A stretch of 64,000 nucleotides of DNA from Tatumella ptyseos ATCC 33301 (GTDB taxonomy: Bacteria; Pseudomonadota; Gammaproteobacteria; Enterobacterales; Enterobacteriaceae), in NCBI RefSeq assembly GCF_000735525.1, contig NZ_JMPR01000027.1, positions 62,001-126,000 on the forward strand, in the 5' to 3' direction. The notes beneath the pieces are model-generated. The model did not search any database, was not told the origin of the DNA, and saw only the letters and a list, made by a program, of their open reading frames with translations. The stretch's first letter is position 1; each line of letters begins with the position of its first letter. Below, piece by piece: positions 31,016 through 41,289 of the stretch. The translations under genes and the position numbers were made by a program.

Positions 31016-32029
31016 ATGGATCTCTCAGGAAAAAAATGGGCCGGTGCGGCGTTATTGTCGCTGGCGTTCGTCAGCACTGTTCAGGCGACGACTCTGCTGA
31101 ACTGTTCTTATGATGTTTCCCGGGAGTTATTCAGTGCGCTGAACCCGTTGTTTGAAAAACAATGGGATCAGGCACATCCGGATGACCCTCTGATCCTCCG
31201 CCAGTCACATGGCGGCTCTTCCCGTCAGGCGCTGACCATCCTGCAGGGGCTGCGCGCAGATGTCGTGACCTATAATCAGGTCCCGGATGTGCAAATCCTC
31301 CATGATAAAGGCCATCTGATCCCGGCGGACTGGCAGCAGCGCTTGCCGGATAACAGCTCACCTTTTTATTCCACCATGGCTTTTTTAGTCCGTAAAGGAA
31401 ACCCGAAGCATATCCATCAGTGGGCGGATTTAACGCAGCCCGGGGTGAGCCTTGTCTTTCCTAATCCTAAAACTTCCGGTAACGGGCGTTATACCTGGCT
31501 GGCTGCCCTCGGGGCGGCCGAAAAAGCTGACAGTAACGATCCGGCAAAGCCCCGGGCGTTTATGACCCGGTTTATCCGCAATGTCGCGGTATTAGATACC
31601 GGCGGACGCGGTGCCACCACCACCTTTGCTGAACGCGGCATCGGGGATGTGCTGATAAGTTTTGAATCCGAGATCAACACCATTCGTCAGCAGTACCCTG
31701 ACGCCGGTTATGAAGTGATTGTGCCGCGGACCAATATTCTGGCGGAGTTTCCCGTGACCTGGATCGATAAAAATGTGGCTGAGCAGGGCCATACGGCGGC
31801 CGCGAAAGCGTATCTCAATTTTCTTTACAGCCCGGCCGCTCAGAAAGTGCTGACCCGTTTTTACTACCGGGTCAATAATCCACAGTTAATGTCGGAGAAT
31901 AAAGCCCGCTTCCCTGAAGTCACCCTGTTCCGTGTTGAGGAGCAGTTTGGTGGCTGGGAGCAGGTGATGAAAACACAATTCGCTACCGGCGGAGAGTTTG
32001 ATCAATTGCAGTCAGCAGGACATAAGTAA
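31016..32029 (+). CDS. cysP: Thiosulfate/sulfate periplasmic binding protein CysP
   Basis: Captures thiosulfate and sulfate for the CysUWA ABC importer. 337 residues (E. coli 338) from [11 protein letters not shown], which follows AGGGGT. Signal peptide ends near residue 25 (FVSTVQA). The ligand-binding loops [10 protein letters not shown] and [23 protein letters not shown] are typical of SBP family 1. First gene of cysPUWA; the 235 bases upstream contain an AT-rich stretch (30905-30935) suitable for a CysB-activated promoter, but no exact site could be set. Confidence 0.95.
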   Translation: MDLSGKKWAGAALLSLAFVSTVQATTLLNCSYDVSRELFSALNPLFEKQWDQAHPDDPLILRQSHGGSSRQALTILQGLRADVVTYNQVPDVQILHDKGHLIPADWQQRLPDNSSPFYSTMAFLVRKGNPKHIHQWADLTQPGVSLVFPNPKTSGNGRYTWLAALGAAEKADSNDPAKPRAFMTRFIRNVAVLDTGGRGATTTFAERGIGDVLISFESEINTIRQQYPDAGYEVIVPRTNILAEFPVTWIDKNVAEQGHTAAAKAYLNFLYSPAAQKVLTRFYYRVNNPQLMSENKARFPEVTLFRVEEQFGGWEQVMKTQFATGGEFDQLQSAGHK

Positions 32030-32862
32030 TGATACGAAAGCGTCATAAGCGGGTATTACCGGGATTTGGATTAAGTTTAGGGACCAGCTTGTTTTTTACC
32101 TGTCTGATCCTGTTATTACCGATAAGTGCATTACTCATTCAGTTATCAAAGATGACCTGGTCAGAGTACTGGCATGTGATCACCGACCCGGAACTGGTGG
32201 TGGCTTATAAAGTCACCCTGCAGTCGGCGGCGGTGGCGGCGATATTTAACGCCTTTTTTGGCATGCTGATGGCCTGGATTTTAACCCGTTATCGGTTCCC
32301 CGGCAGAACGTTTCTTGATGGTCTGATGGATCTGCCTTTTGCCCTACCGACGGCGGTGGCGGGTCTGACCCTGGCCGGATTACTGGCCCCGTCCGGCTGG
32401 TACGGGCACTGGCTGGCTGAGCATGGCATTAAAGTCGCCTACACCTGGCTTGGGATTTCTGTGGCGATGGCCTTCACCAGTCTGCCGTTTGTGATCCGAA
32501 CGGTACAGCCGGTACTGGAAGAGCTGGGGCCGGAATATGAAGAAGCGGCTGAAACGCTGGGGGCGAGACCCTGGCAGACGTTTTTACGGGTGATCCTGCC
32601 GGAAGTGGCACCGGCTCTGATGGCAGGGACTGCGCTCTCTTTTACCCGCAGCCTGGGAGAATTCGGCGCGGTGATCTTTATTGCCGGTAATATTGCCTGG
32701 AAAACCGAAGTGATTTCACTGATGATTTTTATTCGTCAGCAGGAGTTTGACTTCCCGGCCTCCAGTGCGATTGCCTCCGTTATTATGGCGGCATCATTAC
32801 TGTTACTTTTTGCCATTAACGTGCTGCAGAGCCGTTATGGTCGTCGTATCGGAGGTCACTGA
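32029..32862 (+). CDS. cysU: Sulfate/thiosulfate ABC permease CysU (CysT)
   Basis: Inner-membrane permease subunit pairing with CysW. 277 residues with six predicted helices. The EAA loop that contacts the ATPase reads EEAAETLGARPWQTFLRVILPEVAPALM. The ATG overlaps the cysP stop by one base and the stop overlaps the cysW start by one base, so the genes are translationally coupled. Confidence 0.95.
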   Translation: MIRKRHKRVLPGFGLSLGTSLFFTCLILLLPISALLIQLSKMTWSEYWHVITDPELVVAYKVTLQSAAVAAIFNAFFGMLMAWILTRYRFPGRTFLDGLMDLPFALPTAVAGLTLAGLLAPSGWYGHWLAEHGIKVAYTWLGISVAMAFTSLPFVIRTVQPVLEELGPEYEEAAETLGARPWQTFLRVILPEVAPALMAGTALSFTRSLGEFGAVIFIAGNIAWKTEVISLMIFIRQQEFDFPASSAIASVIMAASLLLLFAINVLQSRYGRRIGGH

Positions 32863-33737
32863 TGAGCGATATCACGACAGGGTCTGTTGCCTTTAAAAAA
32901 TCACTCCCGTGGGGGAAATATCTGCTGATCACCGTGGGCGTCCTGTTGTCTGTGCTGATCCTGGTGATCCCGCTGATCTCCATTTTATGGGAGGCGCTGG
33001 GAAAGGGGGTTCTGGCCTCGCTGCATAATCTGGAAGACCCGGACATGCTGCACGCTATCTGGCTTTCCGTGATGATTGCATTGATCACTGTACCGGTGAA
33101 TCTGGTCTTCGGTACGTTGCTGGCCTGGCTGGTGAGCCGCTTTAATTTCCCTGGCCGGCAGTTATTGCTGACGTTGTATGACATTCCGTTTGCCATGTCC
33201 CCGGTCGTGGTGGGACTGCTGTATCTGCTGTTCTGGGGGATTAATGGTCCCGCGGGGCACTGGCTGGATGCCCATAATATCCAGGTCATGTTTGCATGGC
33301 CTGGCATGGTGCTGGTCAGTATTTTCATCAGCTGCCCGTTTGTTATCCGTGAACTGGTTCCGGTCATGCTAAGTCAGGGGAACCAGGAAGATGAAGCGGC
33401 AGTATTACTGGGAGCCAATGGCTGGCAGATGTTCTTCAGGGTGACATTACCGAATATCCGCTGGGCCCTGTTGTATGGTCTGGTGCTGACCAATGCCCGT
33501 GCGCTGGGAGAGTTCGGGGCCGTGTCCGTGGTGTCCGGCTCCATACGCGGTGAAACCTACACCCTGCCTCTGCAGGTGGAATTACTCCACCAGGATTACA
33601 ATACCGTCGGTGCTTTCACGGCCGCCGCGTTACTGGCTTTAATGGCTATCGTTACACTTTTTCTGAAAAGCGCACTGCAATGGCGACTGGAACGTCAGCA
33701 CCAGCGCCAGCAACAGGACGGCAATTATGAGCATTAA
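32862..33737 (+). CDS. cysW: Sulfate/thiosulfate ABC permease CysW
   Basis: Second permease subunit, 291 residues as in E. coli. Six predicted helices and the EAA loop [29 protein letters not shown]. Its start shares one base with the cysU stop, and its last 11 bases overlap cysA. Confidence 0.95.
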   Translation: MSDITTGSVAFKKSLPWGKYLLITVGVLLSVLILVIPLISILWEALGKGVLASLHNLEDPDMLHAIWLSVMIALITVPVNLVFGTLLAWLVSRFNFPGRQLLLTLYDIPFAMSPVVVGLLYLLFWGINGPAGHWLDAHNIQVMFAWPGMVLVSIFISCPFVIRELVPVMLSQGNQEDEAAVLLGANGWQMFFRVTLPNIRWALLYGLVLTNARALGEFGAVSVVSGSIRGETYTLPLQVELLHQDYNTVGAFTAAALLALMAIVTLFLKSALQWRLERQHQRQQQDGNYEH

Positions 33738-34815
33738 TATTGAGAAAATTAATAAATCTTTTGGCAAAACATCGGTACTGAACGATGTATCGCTGGATAT
33801 TGCTTCCGGTGAAATGGTAGCTCTGCTGGGGCCGTCCGGTTCGGGTAAGACGACTCTGCTACGCATTATTGCGGGGCTGGAGCACCAGAACAGCGGGGCA
33901 ATTTCGTTTCACGGGCGGGATGTCAGTCACCTGCATGCGCGGGATCGCCATGTCGGATTTATGTTTCAGCACTATGCGCTTTTCCGCCATATGACGGTCT
34001 CCGACAATATTGCTTTCGGGCTGACCGTCTTGCCACGCCGCGAACGTCCCGCGGCGGCTGACATCCGAAAGAAAGTCAGCAACCTGCTGGAAATGGTACA
34101 GCTTTCGCACCTGGCTAACCGCTATCCGGCACAGCTTTCCGGCGGGCAGAAACAGCGTGTTGCACTGGCCCGTGCGCTGGCGGTTGATCCACAAATTCTG
34201 TTACTCGATGAACCTTTTGGCGCACTGGATGCCCGGGTACGTAAAGAACTGCGCCGTTGGTTGCGTCAGTTACACGAAGAGTTGCAGTTTACCAGCGTCT
34301 TCGTGACCCATGACCAGGAAGAAGCCATGGAAGTGGCGGACAGGATAGTGGTGATGAGTCAGGGCAATATTGAACAAACCGGGACGCCGGAGCAGGTATG
34401 GCAGCAGCCTGAGTCCCGGTTTGTGCTCGAATTTCTCGGTGAAGTGAACCGTTTTGACGGCCACATCACAGGCGGTGCCTTACAGGTCGCCGGGCAGTCC
34501 TGGCCGCTGAATGACACGTCCGGTGTTGAAGGGGAGGTGGAGCTATTTTTGCGTCCCTGGGAAGCGGAAATTCGTCATGAGCCTTCCGTCGGCACACCAT
34601 TGGCAGTTAAAGTGCTGGAAGCCAGCCCGCGCGGGCACTACTGGCAAATCATCGCCGAACCGCTGGGCTGGACGGGTGAACCTCTGACCCTGGTGAGTGA
34701 GCAGTCATCTGCCCCTCCGGTCCGCGGTCAGACGCTGTATATCGGTGTTCAGAACGCACGTGTCTATCGGGGGGAGCAGAGGTTACAACCTGTTGCCTTT
34801 GCGAAAAGCGCCTGA
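33727..34815 (+). CDS. cysA: Sulfate/thiosulfate ABC transporter ATPase CysA
   Basis: Powers sulfate and thiosulfate import. 362 residues with Walker [13 protein letters not shown] (about 35-46), Q-loop [11 protein letters not shown], signature [15 protein letters not shown], Walker [13 protein letters not shown] and the switch His in [12 protein letters not shown], followed by a C-terminal TOBE-type regulatory domain. It overlaps cysW by 11 bases. cysM follows 82 bases later, after a hairpin. Confidence 0.96.
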   Translation: MSINIEKINKSFGKTSVLNDVSLDIASGEMVALLGPSGSGKTTLLRIIAGLEHQNSGAISFHGRDVSHLHARDRHVGFMFQHYALFRHMTVSDNIAFGLTVLPRRERPAAADIRKKVSNLLEMVQLSHLANRYPAQLSGGQKQRVALARALAVDPQILLLDEPFGALDARVRKELRRWLRQLHEELQFTSVFVTHDQEEAMEVADRIVVMSQGNIEQTGTPEQVWQQPESRFVLEFLGEVNRFDGHITGGALQVAGQSWPLNDTSGVEGEVELFLRPWEAEIRHEPSVGTPLAVKVLEASPRGHYWQIIAEPLGWTGEPLTLVSEQSSAPPVRGQTLYIGVQNARVYRGEQRLQPVAFAKSA

Positions 34816-34836
34816 TATTTTCATTTCATTGTCTGT

Positions 34837-34872
34837 AAAACAGCCTGGTGCTTATCGTGACCAGGCTGTTTT
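34837..34872 (+). terminator. Hairpin between cysA and cysM
   Basis: A perfect 13-bp inverted repeat (AAAACAGCCTGGT at 34837-34849 with 34860-34872) sits between cysA and cysM, ending in TTTTCGTTTC. It may partly terminate, reducing cysM relative to cysPUWA, or protect the mRNA. Confidence 0.7.
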
Positions 34873-34897
34873 CGTTTCTCTGTGCAGGTAACTCGCC

Positions 34898-35788
34898 GTG
34901 ATAACTCTGGAAAATACTATCGGTAATACCCCCCTTATTCGTTTGCAACGGCTGGCTCCGGATAATGGCAGCGAAGTCTGGGTAAAACTCGAAGGGAATA
35001 ATCCGGCCGGCTCGGTCAAAGACAGAGCGGCTTACTCGATGATCCATCAGGCCGAATCTCGTCAGGAGATCACTCCCGGCGATACTCTGATCGAAGCCAC
35101 CAGCGGTAATACCGGCATTGCTCTGGCAATGATTGCTGCGATGAAAGGTTACCGGATGGTATTACTGATGCCGGATAATATGAGCCTTGAGCGTCAGGCA
35201 GCAATGAAGGCTTACGGAGCAACATTGATACTGGTCAGCCGGGAGCAGGGGGGCATTGAAGGGGCCCGTGACCTGGCACTGCAGATGGCAGCCGACGGGC
35301 AAGGGAAAGTGCTTGATCAGTTCAATAATCCGGATAATCCGCTGGCCCATTACCGGACCACGGGGCCCGAAATCTGGCAACAAACGGCAGGCAGACTGAC
35401 ACATTTTGTCTCCAGCATGGGGACGACCGGAACGATCACCGGGGTCGGACGTTATCTGAAACAACAGGATCCTGCGGTGCAGGTGATAGGCTTACAGCCT
35501 GAAGAAGGCTCTCAAATTCCCGGCATCCGCCGCTGGTCAGACGCTTACCGGCCGGGTATTTTCAGCGCTGAATGGGTTGACCGGACAATCGATATGTCAC
35601 AAACGCTGGCCACAGAGACCATGCGGCAGCTGGCCCGTTGCGAGGGGATATTCTGTGGTATGAGTTCCGGGGGGGCTGTGGCTGGTGCATTAACGATTGC
35701 GAAAGAAACGCCCGGGGCGAAGGTGGTGGCGATTATTTGCGATCGCGGCGATCGCTATCTTTCTACCGGGATCTATGACGTATTTTGA
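34898..35788 (+). CDS. cysM: Cysteine synthase B (thiosulfate-using) CysM
   Basis: PLP enzyme making cysteine or S-sulfocysteine from O-acetylserine with sulfide or thiosulfate. 296 residues from a GTG start (E. coli 303). PLP Lys in NNPAGSVKDRAAYS, phosphate loop TSGNTG, and GPEIWQQTAGRLTHFVSSMGTTGT follow CysM rather than CysK. The C-terminus is shorter than in E. coli. Placing it after the thiosulfate transporter fits its preference for thiosulfate. Confidence 0.95.
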   Translation: MITLENTIGNTPLIRLQRLAPDNGSEVWVKLEGNNPAGSVKDRAAYSMIHQAESRQEITPGDTLIEATSGNTGIALAMIAAMKGYRMVLLMPDNMSLERQAAMKAYGATLILVSREQGGIEGARDLALQMAADGQGKVLDQFNNPDNPLAHYRTTGPEIWQQTAGRLTHFVSSMGTTGTITGVGRYLKQQDPAVQVIGLQPEEGSQIPGIRRWSDAYRPGIFSAEWVDRTIDMSQTLATETMRQLARCEGIFCGMSSGGAVAGALTIAKETPGAKVVAIICDRGDRYLSTGIYDVF

Positions 35789-35903
35789 ACAAGGCGTTTA
35801 GCGCATCCCTGGCCATAAAATGTTGTAAGGATCGCGTAAATTCTGCGGTCAGTAACGGAATAACCGGTCAGAATATACTGAATACAGAGACAGAGAGTGT
35901 GAC

Positions 35904-36584
35904 ATGAAAATATTACTGGTTGATGATGATCACGAGCTGGGGACGATGCTGAGTCAGTACCTGGAAGGCGAAGGCTTTGCGACTGAGCTGGTGATGACCG
36001 GCAAAGAGGCGATCAGTCAGGCGGCTTCGGGTCAGTTCAATGCAGTAATTCTGGATATTATGTTACCCGACATGAGCGGGATTGATGTGTTGCGGCAGAT
36101 CCGCCAGCAGGGACGTTTACCGGTGATTATGCTGACCGCGAAAGGCGATAATATTGATCGGGTGATCGGTCTGGAAATGGGTGCGGATGATTATATGCCC
36201 AAACCCTGCTACCCCCGTGAACTGGTGGCCCGCTTACGTTCGGTGATGCGACGTATTGACGAACATGCAGTGGTGCCGGAGAAAAAAGAGTTACTTACCT
36301 GCGGTGAGCTGACGCTGAATTCTTCTACCCGTACCTCCGCCTGGCGTGGCGAAAACTTTGATCTGACCGCCTCTGAGTTTAATCTGCTCGAACTTCTGAT
36401 GGCAGCCAGCGATCGTGTGGTATCGAAAGACGAATTATCAGAAAAAGCGCTGGGGCGACAGCGTGAAGCCTATGATCGCAGCGTCGATGTTCATGTGAGT
36501 AATATCCGTCAGAAACTGAGTAAGCTGACCGATGATCAGGTGAACATCGAAACCGTGCGCAGCATTGGTTACCGGATACGATGA
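35904..36584 (+). CDS. CpxR-like OmpR-family response regulator
   Basis: A 226-residue two-domain regulator. The receiver domain has the acidic pocket DDDH (6-9), phospho-acceptor Asp51 in VILDIMLPDMSG, Thr78 and Lys100. The C-terminal winged helix (about 125-226) reads FDLTASEFNLLELLM through RSVDVHVSNIRQKL and RSIGYRIR. It resembles CpxR (KILLVDDD.EL start) but is clearly divergent, for example KPC in place of KPF after the receiver Lys, so it may be a paralogue. It overlaps the sensor kinase gene by 4 bases. The neighbouring arn operon is a plausible target, by inference only. Confidence 0.88.
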   Translation: MKILLVDDDHELGTMLSQYLEGEGFATELVMTGKEAISQAASGQFNAVILDIMLPDMSGIDVLRQIRQQGRLPVIMLTAKGDNIDRVIGLEMGADDYMPKPCYPRELVARLRSVMRRIDEHAVVPEKKELLTCGELTLNSSTRTSAWRGENFDLTASEFNLLELLMAASDRVVSKDELSEKALGRQREAYDRSVDVHVSNIRQKLSKLTDDQVNIETVRSIGYRIR

Positions 36585-38014
36585 ATACCGATTACCCGGG
36601 ACGGTTGTTCTGGAAAATGCTGTTACTTTTCTGGCTGGTGTTTCTGATCATCAGCCAGTTCCTGTGGCTGGGATTCAGCATGTTCGGTAATTTTGAACCT
36701 CCGAGCCAGAAAGAAGCCCGGCGGATGCTGAACCTGCAACTGGAATCTGCTGTATCGGCGGTACAGGCCGCCGGACCTGAGGGTATTGCGACACTCACTG
36801 CGGGCTGGCCGGAGAATATGAAGCAGGTGTTCAGGGTCAGCGTCAGTCCGCAACAGCCCGGGCGGCTGCTACCTCTTACCCATCTGCCGGCGACTGGCGG
36901 GCAGGGGGGGCTTCCGCAGGCGCTTATGCACCGTCCGGACAGTGTTCCGCAAACAGTCTCTTCCCCCCTGTATATGTCCTCCGGACAAATTTATCGTCAG
37001 GTGACCGGCCCGCATGGCGTGGTGTATGACCTCTGGTTCAACCTGCGAGCTTTCCGGCATCAGCAATCGTACGACCATTCGATCATTCAGCGTTTCCTGC
37101 ATATTCCGATGCCTATGGTGATCATGTTTGTTCCTATGGGGCTGATGATGAGCCTGTTGCTGGCATGGAACCTTACCCGCCCGATGCGACAATTCCGCGA
37201 GGGGTTCAGACAAGTGTCTACCGGTGACTTATCGGTCAGGCTGTATCACAAAATGCAGCGTCGCCATGATGAATTGTCGGCGGTGGCACGTGACTTTGAT
37301 GCCATGGTGGAACGACTGGATGTGCTGGTGAAAGCCAGAGAAGAGCTGTTGCACGATATCTCCCATGAACTGCGTACACCGCTGGCAAGGCTGCAACTGG
37401 CAACGGCGCTGGCCCGTCAGACGCCGGAAAATGTGGAAAATTCGCTGGAGCGGATCGATAACGAAGCGCATAAGCTCGATAAAATGATCGGTGAATTACT
37501 GACGTTATCAAGGGCAGAGCATGACTCGCCAGATGCTGATCAATACTTTGACCTGACCAGTCTGCTGGACGTAGTGGTTGCTGATGCCCGGTTTGAAGCG
37601 CAGATCCCGCAGGTGAAAATTGCTGTCAGTTATGACACCCGAGCCGATTATATGGTGCAGGGGAACGCAGAGATGATCCGCCGGTGTATTGAAAATGTAT
37701 TGAGAAATGCATTGCGTTTTTCCACCGCAGGACAGTGCATTGATATTCAGTTATCTTCCGCACCGGAATGGCTGACGCTGTTTATCAGGGACCAGGGGCC
37801 GGGGGTAGAACAGGATAAACTTTCCAGCATTTTTGACCCGTTTGTCCGTGTAAAGTCAGCACAATCCGGAAAAGGTTACGGACTTGGGCTGGCGATTGTG
37901 CGTAAAATCATTCTGGCCCATCATGGTTCTGTCAGAGCACAGAACCGGCCTCAGGGAGGCCTGGAAATTATGCTGCGTCTGCCACACTGGGGTGCCGGTG
38001 GGTCGTCACGCTGA
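36581..38014 (+). CDS. CpxA-like sensor histidine kinase
   Basis: A 477-residue membrane kinase. TM1 about 10-32, periplasmic sensor about 33-173 (Pro- and Gly-rich, no recognised motif), TM2 about 175-197, HAMP about 198-250, HisKA with phospho-accepting His262 in LLHDISHELRTPLARLQ, then the ATPase domain with N box ENVLRNALRFS, DQGPGVEQDKL (G1) and GKGYGLGLAIV (G2). The kinase core resembles CpxA; the sensor region does not obviously match. No CpxP-like gene is adjacent. Its end forms a shared hairpin with the convergent arnF. Confidence 0.88.
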   Translation: MNTDYPGRLFWKMLLLFWLVFLIISQFLWLGFSMFGNFEPPSQKEARRMLNLQLESAVSAVQAAGPEGIATLTAGWPENMKQVFRVSVSPQQPGRLLPLTHLPATGGQGGLPQALMHRPDSVPQTVSSPLYMSSGQIYRQVTGPHGVVYDLWFNLRAFRHQQSYDHSIIQRFLHIPMPMVIMFVPMGLMMSLLLAWNLTRPMRQFREGFRQVSTGDLSVRLYHKMQRRHDELSAVARDFDAMVERLDVLVKAREELLHDISHELRTPLARLQLATALARQTPENVENSLERIDNEAHKLDKMIGELLTLSRAEHDSPDADQYFDLTSLLDVVVADARFEAQIPQVKIAVSYDTRADYMVQGNAEMIRRCIENVLRNALRFSTAGQCIDIQLSSAPEWLTLFIRDQGPGVEQDKLSSIFDPFVRVKSAQSGKGYGLGLAIVRKIILAHHGSVRAQNRPQGGLEIMLRLPHWGAGGSSR

Positions 38015-38040
38015 TACCGTCAGGCCGGATCAGCGTGACG
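38004..38040. terminator. Shared bidirectional hairpin at convergent gene ends
   Basis: A perfect 12-bp inverted repeat (CGTCACGCTGAT at 38004-38015 with 38029-38040, 13-base loop) spans the stop codons of both the kinase gene and arnF. Each gene therefore ends with the same TCACGCTGA-type sequence coding for a final Ser-Arg-stop. There is no T run, so it may block colliding transcription or protect mRNA 3' ends. Confidence 0.6.
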
Positions 38041-38413
38041 GCTGTGACGGCAGGCAGACCAGGATCACCCCGGTGATGATAAGCCCGATACCCGCCAGTG
38101 CGGACAGTGAAAAGTGTTCACCGTGCAATCCGAGCCAGAGGGCTACCCCCCAGACCAGAATATAGCTCAGGCTCAGTAAGGCATAAGCTTTACTGAGCGC
38201 CAGCCGTTTCAGGGCCATAAACCAGCACCCCATCGAGAGAGCATAGCCGAGGAGCCCCGCCAGCAGCAGCCCGGTGATCATCGGATGATGCAGCATGAAA
38301 AGAAGAAGCGCCATCAAATCACCCGCAGGCGGGAGCGATGTCATGGCCTCTTTCATGGCCAGTTGTGCGCTGCTTACCAGTAATACGCTGAGTATCGCCC
38401 AGAAATATCCCAT
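38030..38413 (-). CDS. arnF: Undecaprenyl phosphate-aminoarabinose flippase subunit ArnF
   Basis: With ArnE, moves undecaprenyl phosphate-L-Ara4N across the inner membrane. 127 residues, four EmrE-like helices (about 3-20, 37-60, 77-94, 102-121), with GYALSMGCWFMALKRLALSKAYALLSLSYILVWG in pieces typical of ArnF. Last gene of the operon; overlaps arnE by one base. Confidence 0.92.
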   Translation of the reverse strand: MGYFWAILSVLLVSSAQLAMKEAMTSLPPAGDLMALLLFMLHHPMITGLLLAGLLGYALSMGCWFMALKRLALSKAYALLSLSYILVWGVALWLGLHGEHFSLSALAGIGLIITGVILVCLPSQPSR

Positions 38414-38748
38414 CAGATCCCCCGGCTGAGTAACAAAATACCGCCGATAATACAGGCTATACCCAGCCAGTGACGCCGGCTGACAGGTTCATGCCACAGC
38501 CAGCGTGCGGCCAGCGTTATCCAGATAAAATTCATACTTAGCATCGGATAGGCCAGGCCGACGGGCAGGGTACGAAGTACCTGAAGCCAGAGCAGCATCG
38601 CACACCCGAGGCAAAGCATCGCCAGGCCGAGCCACAGGCAGAGATGGCGTAGCACTGGTCGCCCCGTTGTTCCGGAGGCTGCCTGTTTCTGGCATAACTG
38701 TCCCAGACAGCTCAGCACACTGGAGAACAACAGGACGAGGACGGTCAT
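38413..38748 (-). CDS. arnE: Undecaprenyl phosphate-aminoarabinose flippase subunit ArnE
   Basis: 111 residues (E. coli 111), four small-multidrug-resistance-type helices. [12 protein letters not shown] and [21 protein letters not shown] are family motifs. ATG overlaps the arnT stop (ATGA), so it is translationally coupled; its stop shares a base with the arnF start. Confidence 0.92.
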   Translation of the reverse strand: MTVLVLLFSSVLSCLGQLCQKQAASGTTGRPVLRHLCLWLGLAMLCLGCAMLLWLQVLRTLPVGLAYPMLSMNFIWITLAARWLWHEPVSRRHWLGIACIIGGILLLSRGI

Positions 38749-40388
38749 TTTTGTGGCCCGTATTCTACATAGAGCAGACGACCCTGCTGGTAGCTGAAGT
38801 CAGGCGCAGGAAGCTGCATCCCGGAAAGACTTTCACCTTTATTGGTTTGCAGAACCATTGAGACACCCTGGTTGCGATGGTCAGCCAGCCAGGCCGGAAA
38901 CGCTTCGCGGGTAATAAAGCGGCCTTTGGCATCCGCATAACTCAGGCCATAGGTAAGCTCGCCTTTTTCATCATAGAGGTCAATATCCGAACGCTTCAGG
39001 TGCCAGGCTATCCCGGAGGCAATCCCCACCCGGTTAGACAGGATATAGCGGCTTGTCGTCAGGTGCGGGGTCATCTGATCAAGAAAATGCTGAGGCTGTT
39101 TGCTGTCCCTGATAGACGTCGGGATCACATATCCCACCAGCAATGCGAGTCCTAAAGGGCACAGCGCGGCAGCCAGTCGGAGCTTGCCATGACGCAGTAG
39201 TGAGAGACCGCCGAACAGTGCCCAGCTCAGAAAAATAGCCAGTGCCAGCAGGAAACGGGTACCTTCCTGTGGGCGATAGAACGGATGTGACGGCATATGC
39301 CAGCTCACCACCAGCAGAAGGATCCCGGTCGCACCGAAAATGAGATTGATCCAGCCATTCGCGTTAATGGTTCTCCGGGAGGCATTCAGCAGAGCTTTTC
39401 CCAGCAGAATGGCCAGCGGAGCAAAGCAGGGCAGGATATAGGTCGGTAATTTCCCTTTCGCGATGCTAAAGAAGATCAATGGCATAATCACCCATCCAAG
39501 CAGGTAAATGGTGCCCGGGTGAGTATGGCGGCCCTGCCAGCCATTTTTCAGTGCCGCTGGCAGATAACCAAGCCAGGGCAGACAGCCGCCCAGAAGAACA
39601 GGCAGATAGTACCAGACCGGGGCTTTATGCTGAGCATCCGGTTCGGCAAACCGCTGAATATGTTCAATCCAGAAGAAGTAGTGCCAGAAGTCAGGCTCTC
39701 TGGCATTGATGGTCAGTGCCCAGGGCAGAGTAATGAGCAGGCAACTCAGTACGGCCAGCGGCCCAAATATCAGCACCTCGCGCCAGCGTCGTGTCGTCAT
39801 GACCCACGGAATAATACTGATCACCGGTACGGCCAGGGCAAGGAAGCCTTTGGTCATAACGCCCAGACCACAGGTTACCCCCAGCACCAGGTACCAGGCA
39901 GCCCGGCCCCCGGTCGTCGTCGCGGTTGCAGCCCGCCAGAAGCTGACCATCGAAGCCGTCAGGCAGAGCGCTATCATCGGGTCAAGGACTGCGTAAGTCC
40001 CGATGCCATTGACCAGCAGACAGGTCAGATAAATTCCGCCTGAAATAAGGGCCAGTTTTTTATCCCGCCACATCAGCCAGGCCAGCCAGCCCGCCAGTAA
40101 AGCGCACAGCGATACCGAGAAGACGGAGCCGAAACGCACCGCAAAATTGTTATGACCAAAGATCATCTGGCTGACATTATTGACCCAGTACCCCATGACT
40201 GGCTTCTCAAAATACCGTAATCCCAGAAAATGCGGATCTGCCCAGTGATGTGTGACCAGCATTTCACGGCTGATTTCAGCATAACGTGACTCATCAGGCT
40301 GCCAGAGCGCACGAGTTTGCAGTGGAAACAGATAAAAAAGAGCATACAGCAGTAGCAGGCATACTCCGTATTTAGTGGCTTTCATCAT
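38745..40388 (-). CDS. arnT: Lipid A aminoarabinosyltransferase ArnT
   Basis: Attaches L-Ara4N from undecaprenyl phosphate to lipid A phosphates at the periplasmic face, reducing binding of polymyxin and cationic peptides. About 547 residues (E. coli 550) with roughly 12 N-terminal membrane helices and a periplasmic C-terminal domain. [18 protein letters not shown] and [15 protein letters not shown] hold the catalytic-site acidic and loop residues, and [11 protein letters not shown] and [14 protein letters not shown] are conserved. Start at 40388 (or one codon later), 7 bases after the arnD stop, with no clear ribosome-binding site; coupling to arnD is likely. Confidence 0.94.
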   Translation of the reverse strand: MMKATKYGVCLLLLYALFYLFPLQTRALWQPDESRYAEISREMLVTHHWADPHFLGLRYFEKPVMGYWVNNVSQMIFGHNNFAVRFGSVFSVSLCALLAGWLAWLMWRDKKLALISGGIYLTCLLVNGIGTYAVLDPMIALCLTASMVSFWRAATATTTGGRAAWYLVLGVTCGLGVMTKGFLALAVPVISIIPWVMTTRRWREVLIFGPLAVLSCLLITLPWALTINAREPDFWHYFFWIEHIQRFAEPDAQHKAPVWYYLPVLLGGCLPWLGYLPAALKNGWQGRHTHPGTIYLLGWVIMPLIFFSIAKGKLPTYILPCFAPLAILLGKALLNASRRTINANGWINLIFGATGILLLVVSWHMPSHPFYRPQEGTRFLLALAIFLSWALFGGLSLLRHGKLRLAAALCPLGLALLVGYVIPTSIRDSKQPQHFLDQMTPHLTTSRYILSNRVGIASGIAWHLKRSDIDLYDEKGELTYGLSYADAKGRFITREAFPAWLADHRNQGVSMVLQTNKGESLSGMQLPAPDFSYQQGRLLYVEYGPQK

Positions 40389-40395
40389 ATAAATA

Positions 40396-41289
40396 TTATC
40401 GTTGAAGTGACTGACAGCCCAGCCAGCCTTCACGGCCAGGCACATGGCCGCGGACTATTTTGCCGACGGGCAGCGATGCATCAGTTTCAGGAAGCAATTC
40501 ACTGAGCGGTACGAACCGGATACCTTCCTTACGGGCAGCAGCCAGCAGGCGGGCAAAATCTTCCCGGTATGCAATTCCTTCGACTTCGGCATGGATCGTA
40601 TAGACAGGGGTACCTTCGTCGTTATGCATCGCATCCAGGATAAAGCGATTGAACCCCTCAGGACGGATATCCCGGCCGACAACTTCATCCCAGGTAGGTA
40701 AAGTGACCGGGATTTGCACCGTACCCCGGGTACTTTCGTTCAGTTCGGGAAGAAACGGGCCAGTCCCCCGGCAATCACTGTTATAGCGAAAGCCGAAAGG
40801 TTGTTTGGCTTTGACTACCCGCTGGTCAGCCCGCCACCCGGCGACGGCAGAACAGGTCACCTCCGTACCGGTAATCGCTTCCAGGGCTTCTTTCCCCCGT
40901 CGGATCTGTTCAGTGAGCTCTGTCGCTTTCCAGACGCCAGCCCAGGTTTGCCAGGCATGATGATCCCAGGCATGCAGCCCGGTTTCATGTTCCCCCGCGG
41001 CCCTGCGGATAATGCCGGCATTGCCGGTGCCTATCTTCCGGCCCGGCCAGGCCGTTCCGGCCAGCAAAATATCCCAGCCATACAGGGAAGGGGCACCTGA
41101 ACGCAGCATTTTCAGGAAAAAAGCCGGTTTAATCAGGCGCCACAGATGGCGCCCCATATTGTCCGGTCCGACAGAAAAGAAGAATGATGCACGGATATCT
41201 TCCGCGGCCAGCATATCCAGCAGCGCGGGAACCCCCTGGCGGGTGCCCCGCCAGGTGTCAACATCAATGCGCAGACCGACTTTTTTCAT
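40396..41289 (-). CDS. arnD: Undecaprenyl phosphate-Ara4FN deformylase ArnD
   Basis: Removes the formyl group before flipping. 297 residues (E. coli 296). NodB/polysaccharide-deacetylase fold: [18 protein letters not shown] with the metal Asp, [18 protein letters not shown] with His ligands, and [12 protein letters not shown]. The ATG overlaps the arnA stop by 4 bases. Confidence 0.95.
   Translation of the reverse strand: MKKVGLRIDVDTWRGTRQGVPALLDMLAAEDIRASFFFSVGPDNMGRHLWRLIKPAFFLKMLRSGAPSLYGWDILLAGTAWPGRKIGTGNAGIIRRAAGEHETGLHAWDHHAWQTWAGVWKATELTEQIRRGKEALEAITGTEVTCSAVAGWRADQRVVKAKQPFGFRYNSDCRGTGPFLPELNESTRGTVQIPVTLPTWDEVVGRDIRPEGFNRFILDAMHNDEGTPVYTIHAEVEGIAYREDFARLLAAARKEGIRFVPLSELLPETDASLPVGKIVRGHVPGREGWLGCQSLQR

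Noticed and set aside
35904-38014. Naming the two-component pair cpxR/cpxA or pmrA/pmrB outright
   Set aside because: The kinase core and regulator start look Cpx-like, but divergence and the unrecognised sensor domain mean orthology cannot be claimed from sequence reading alone.
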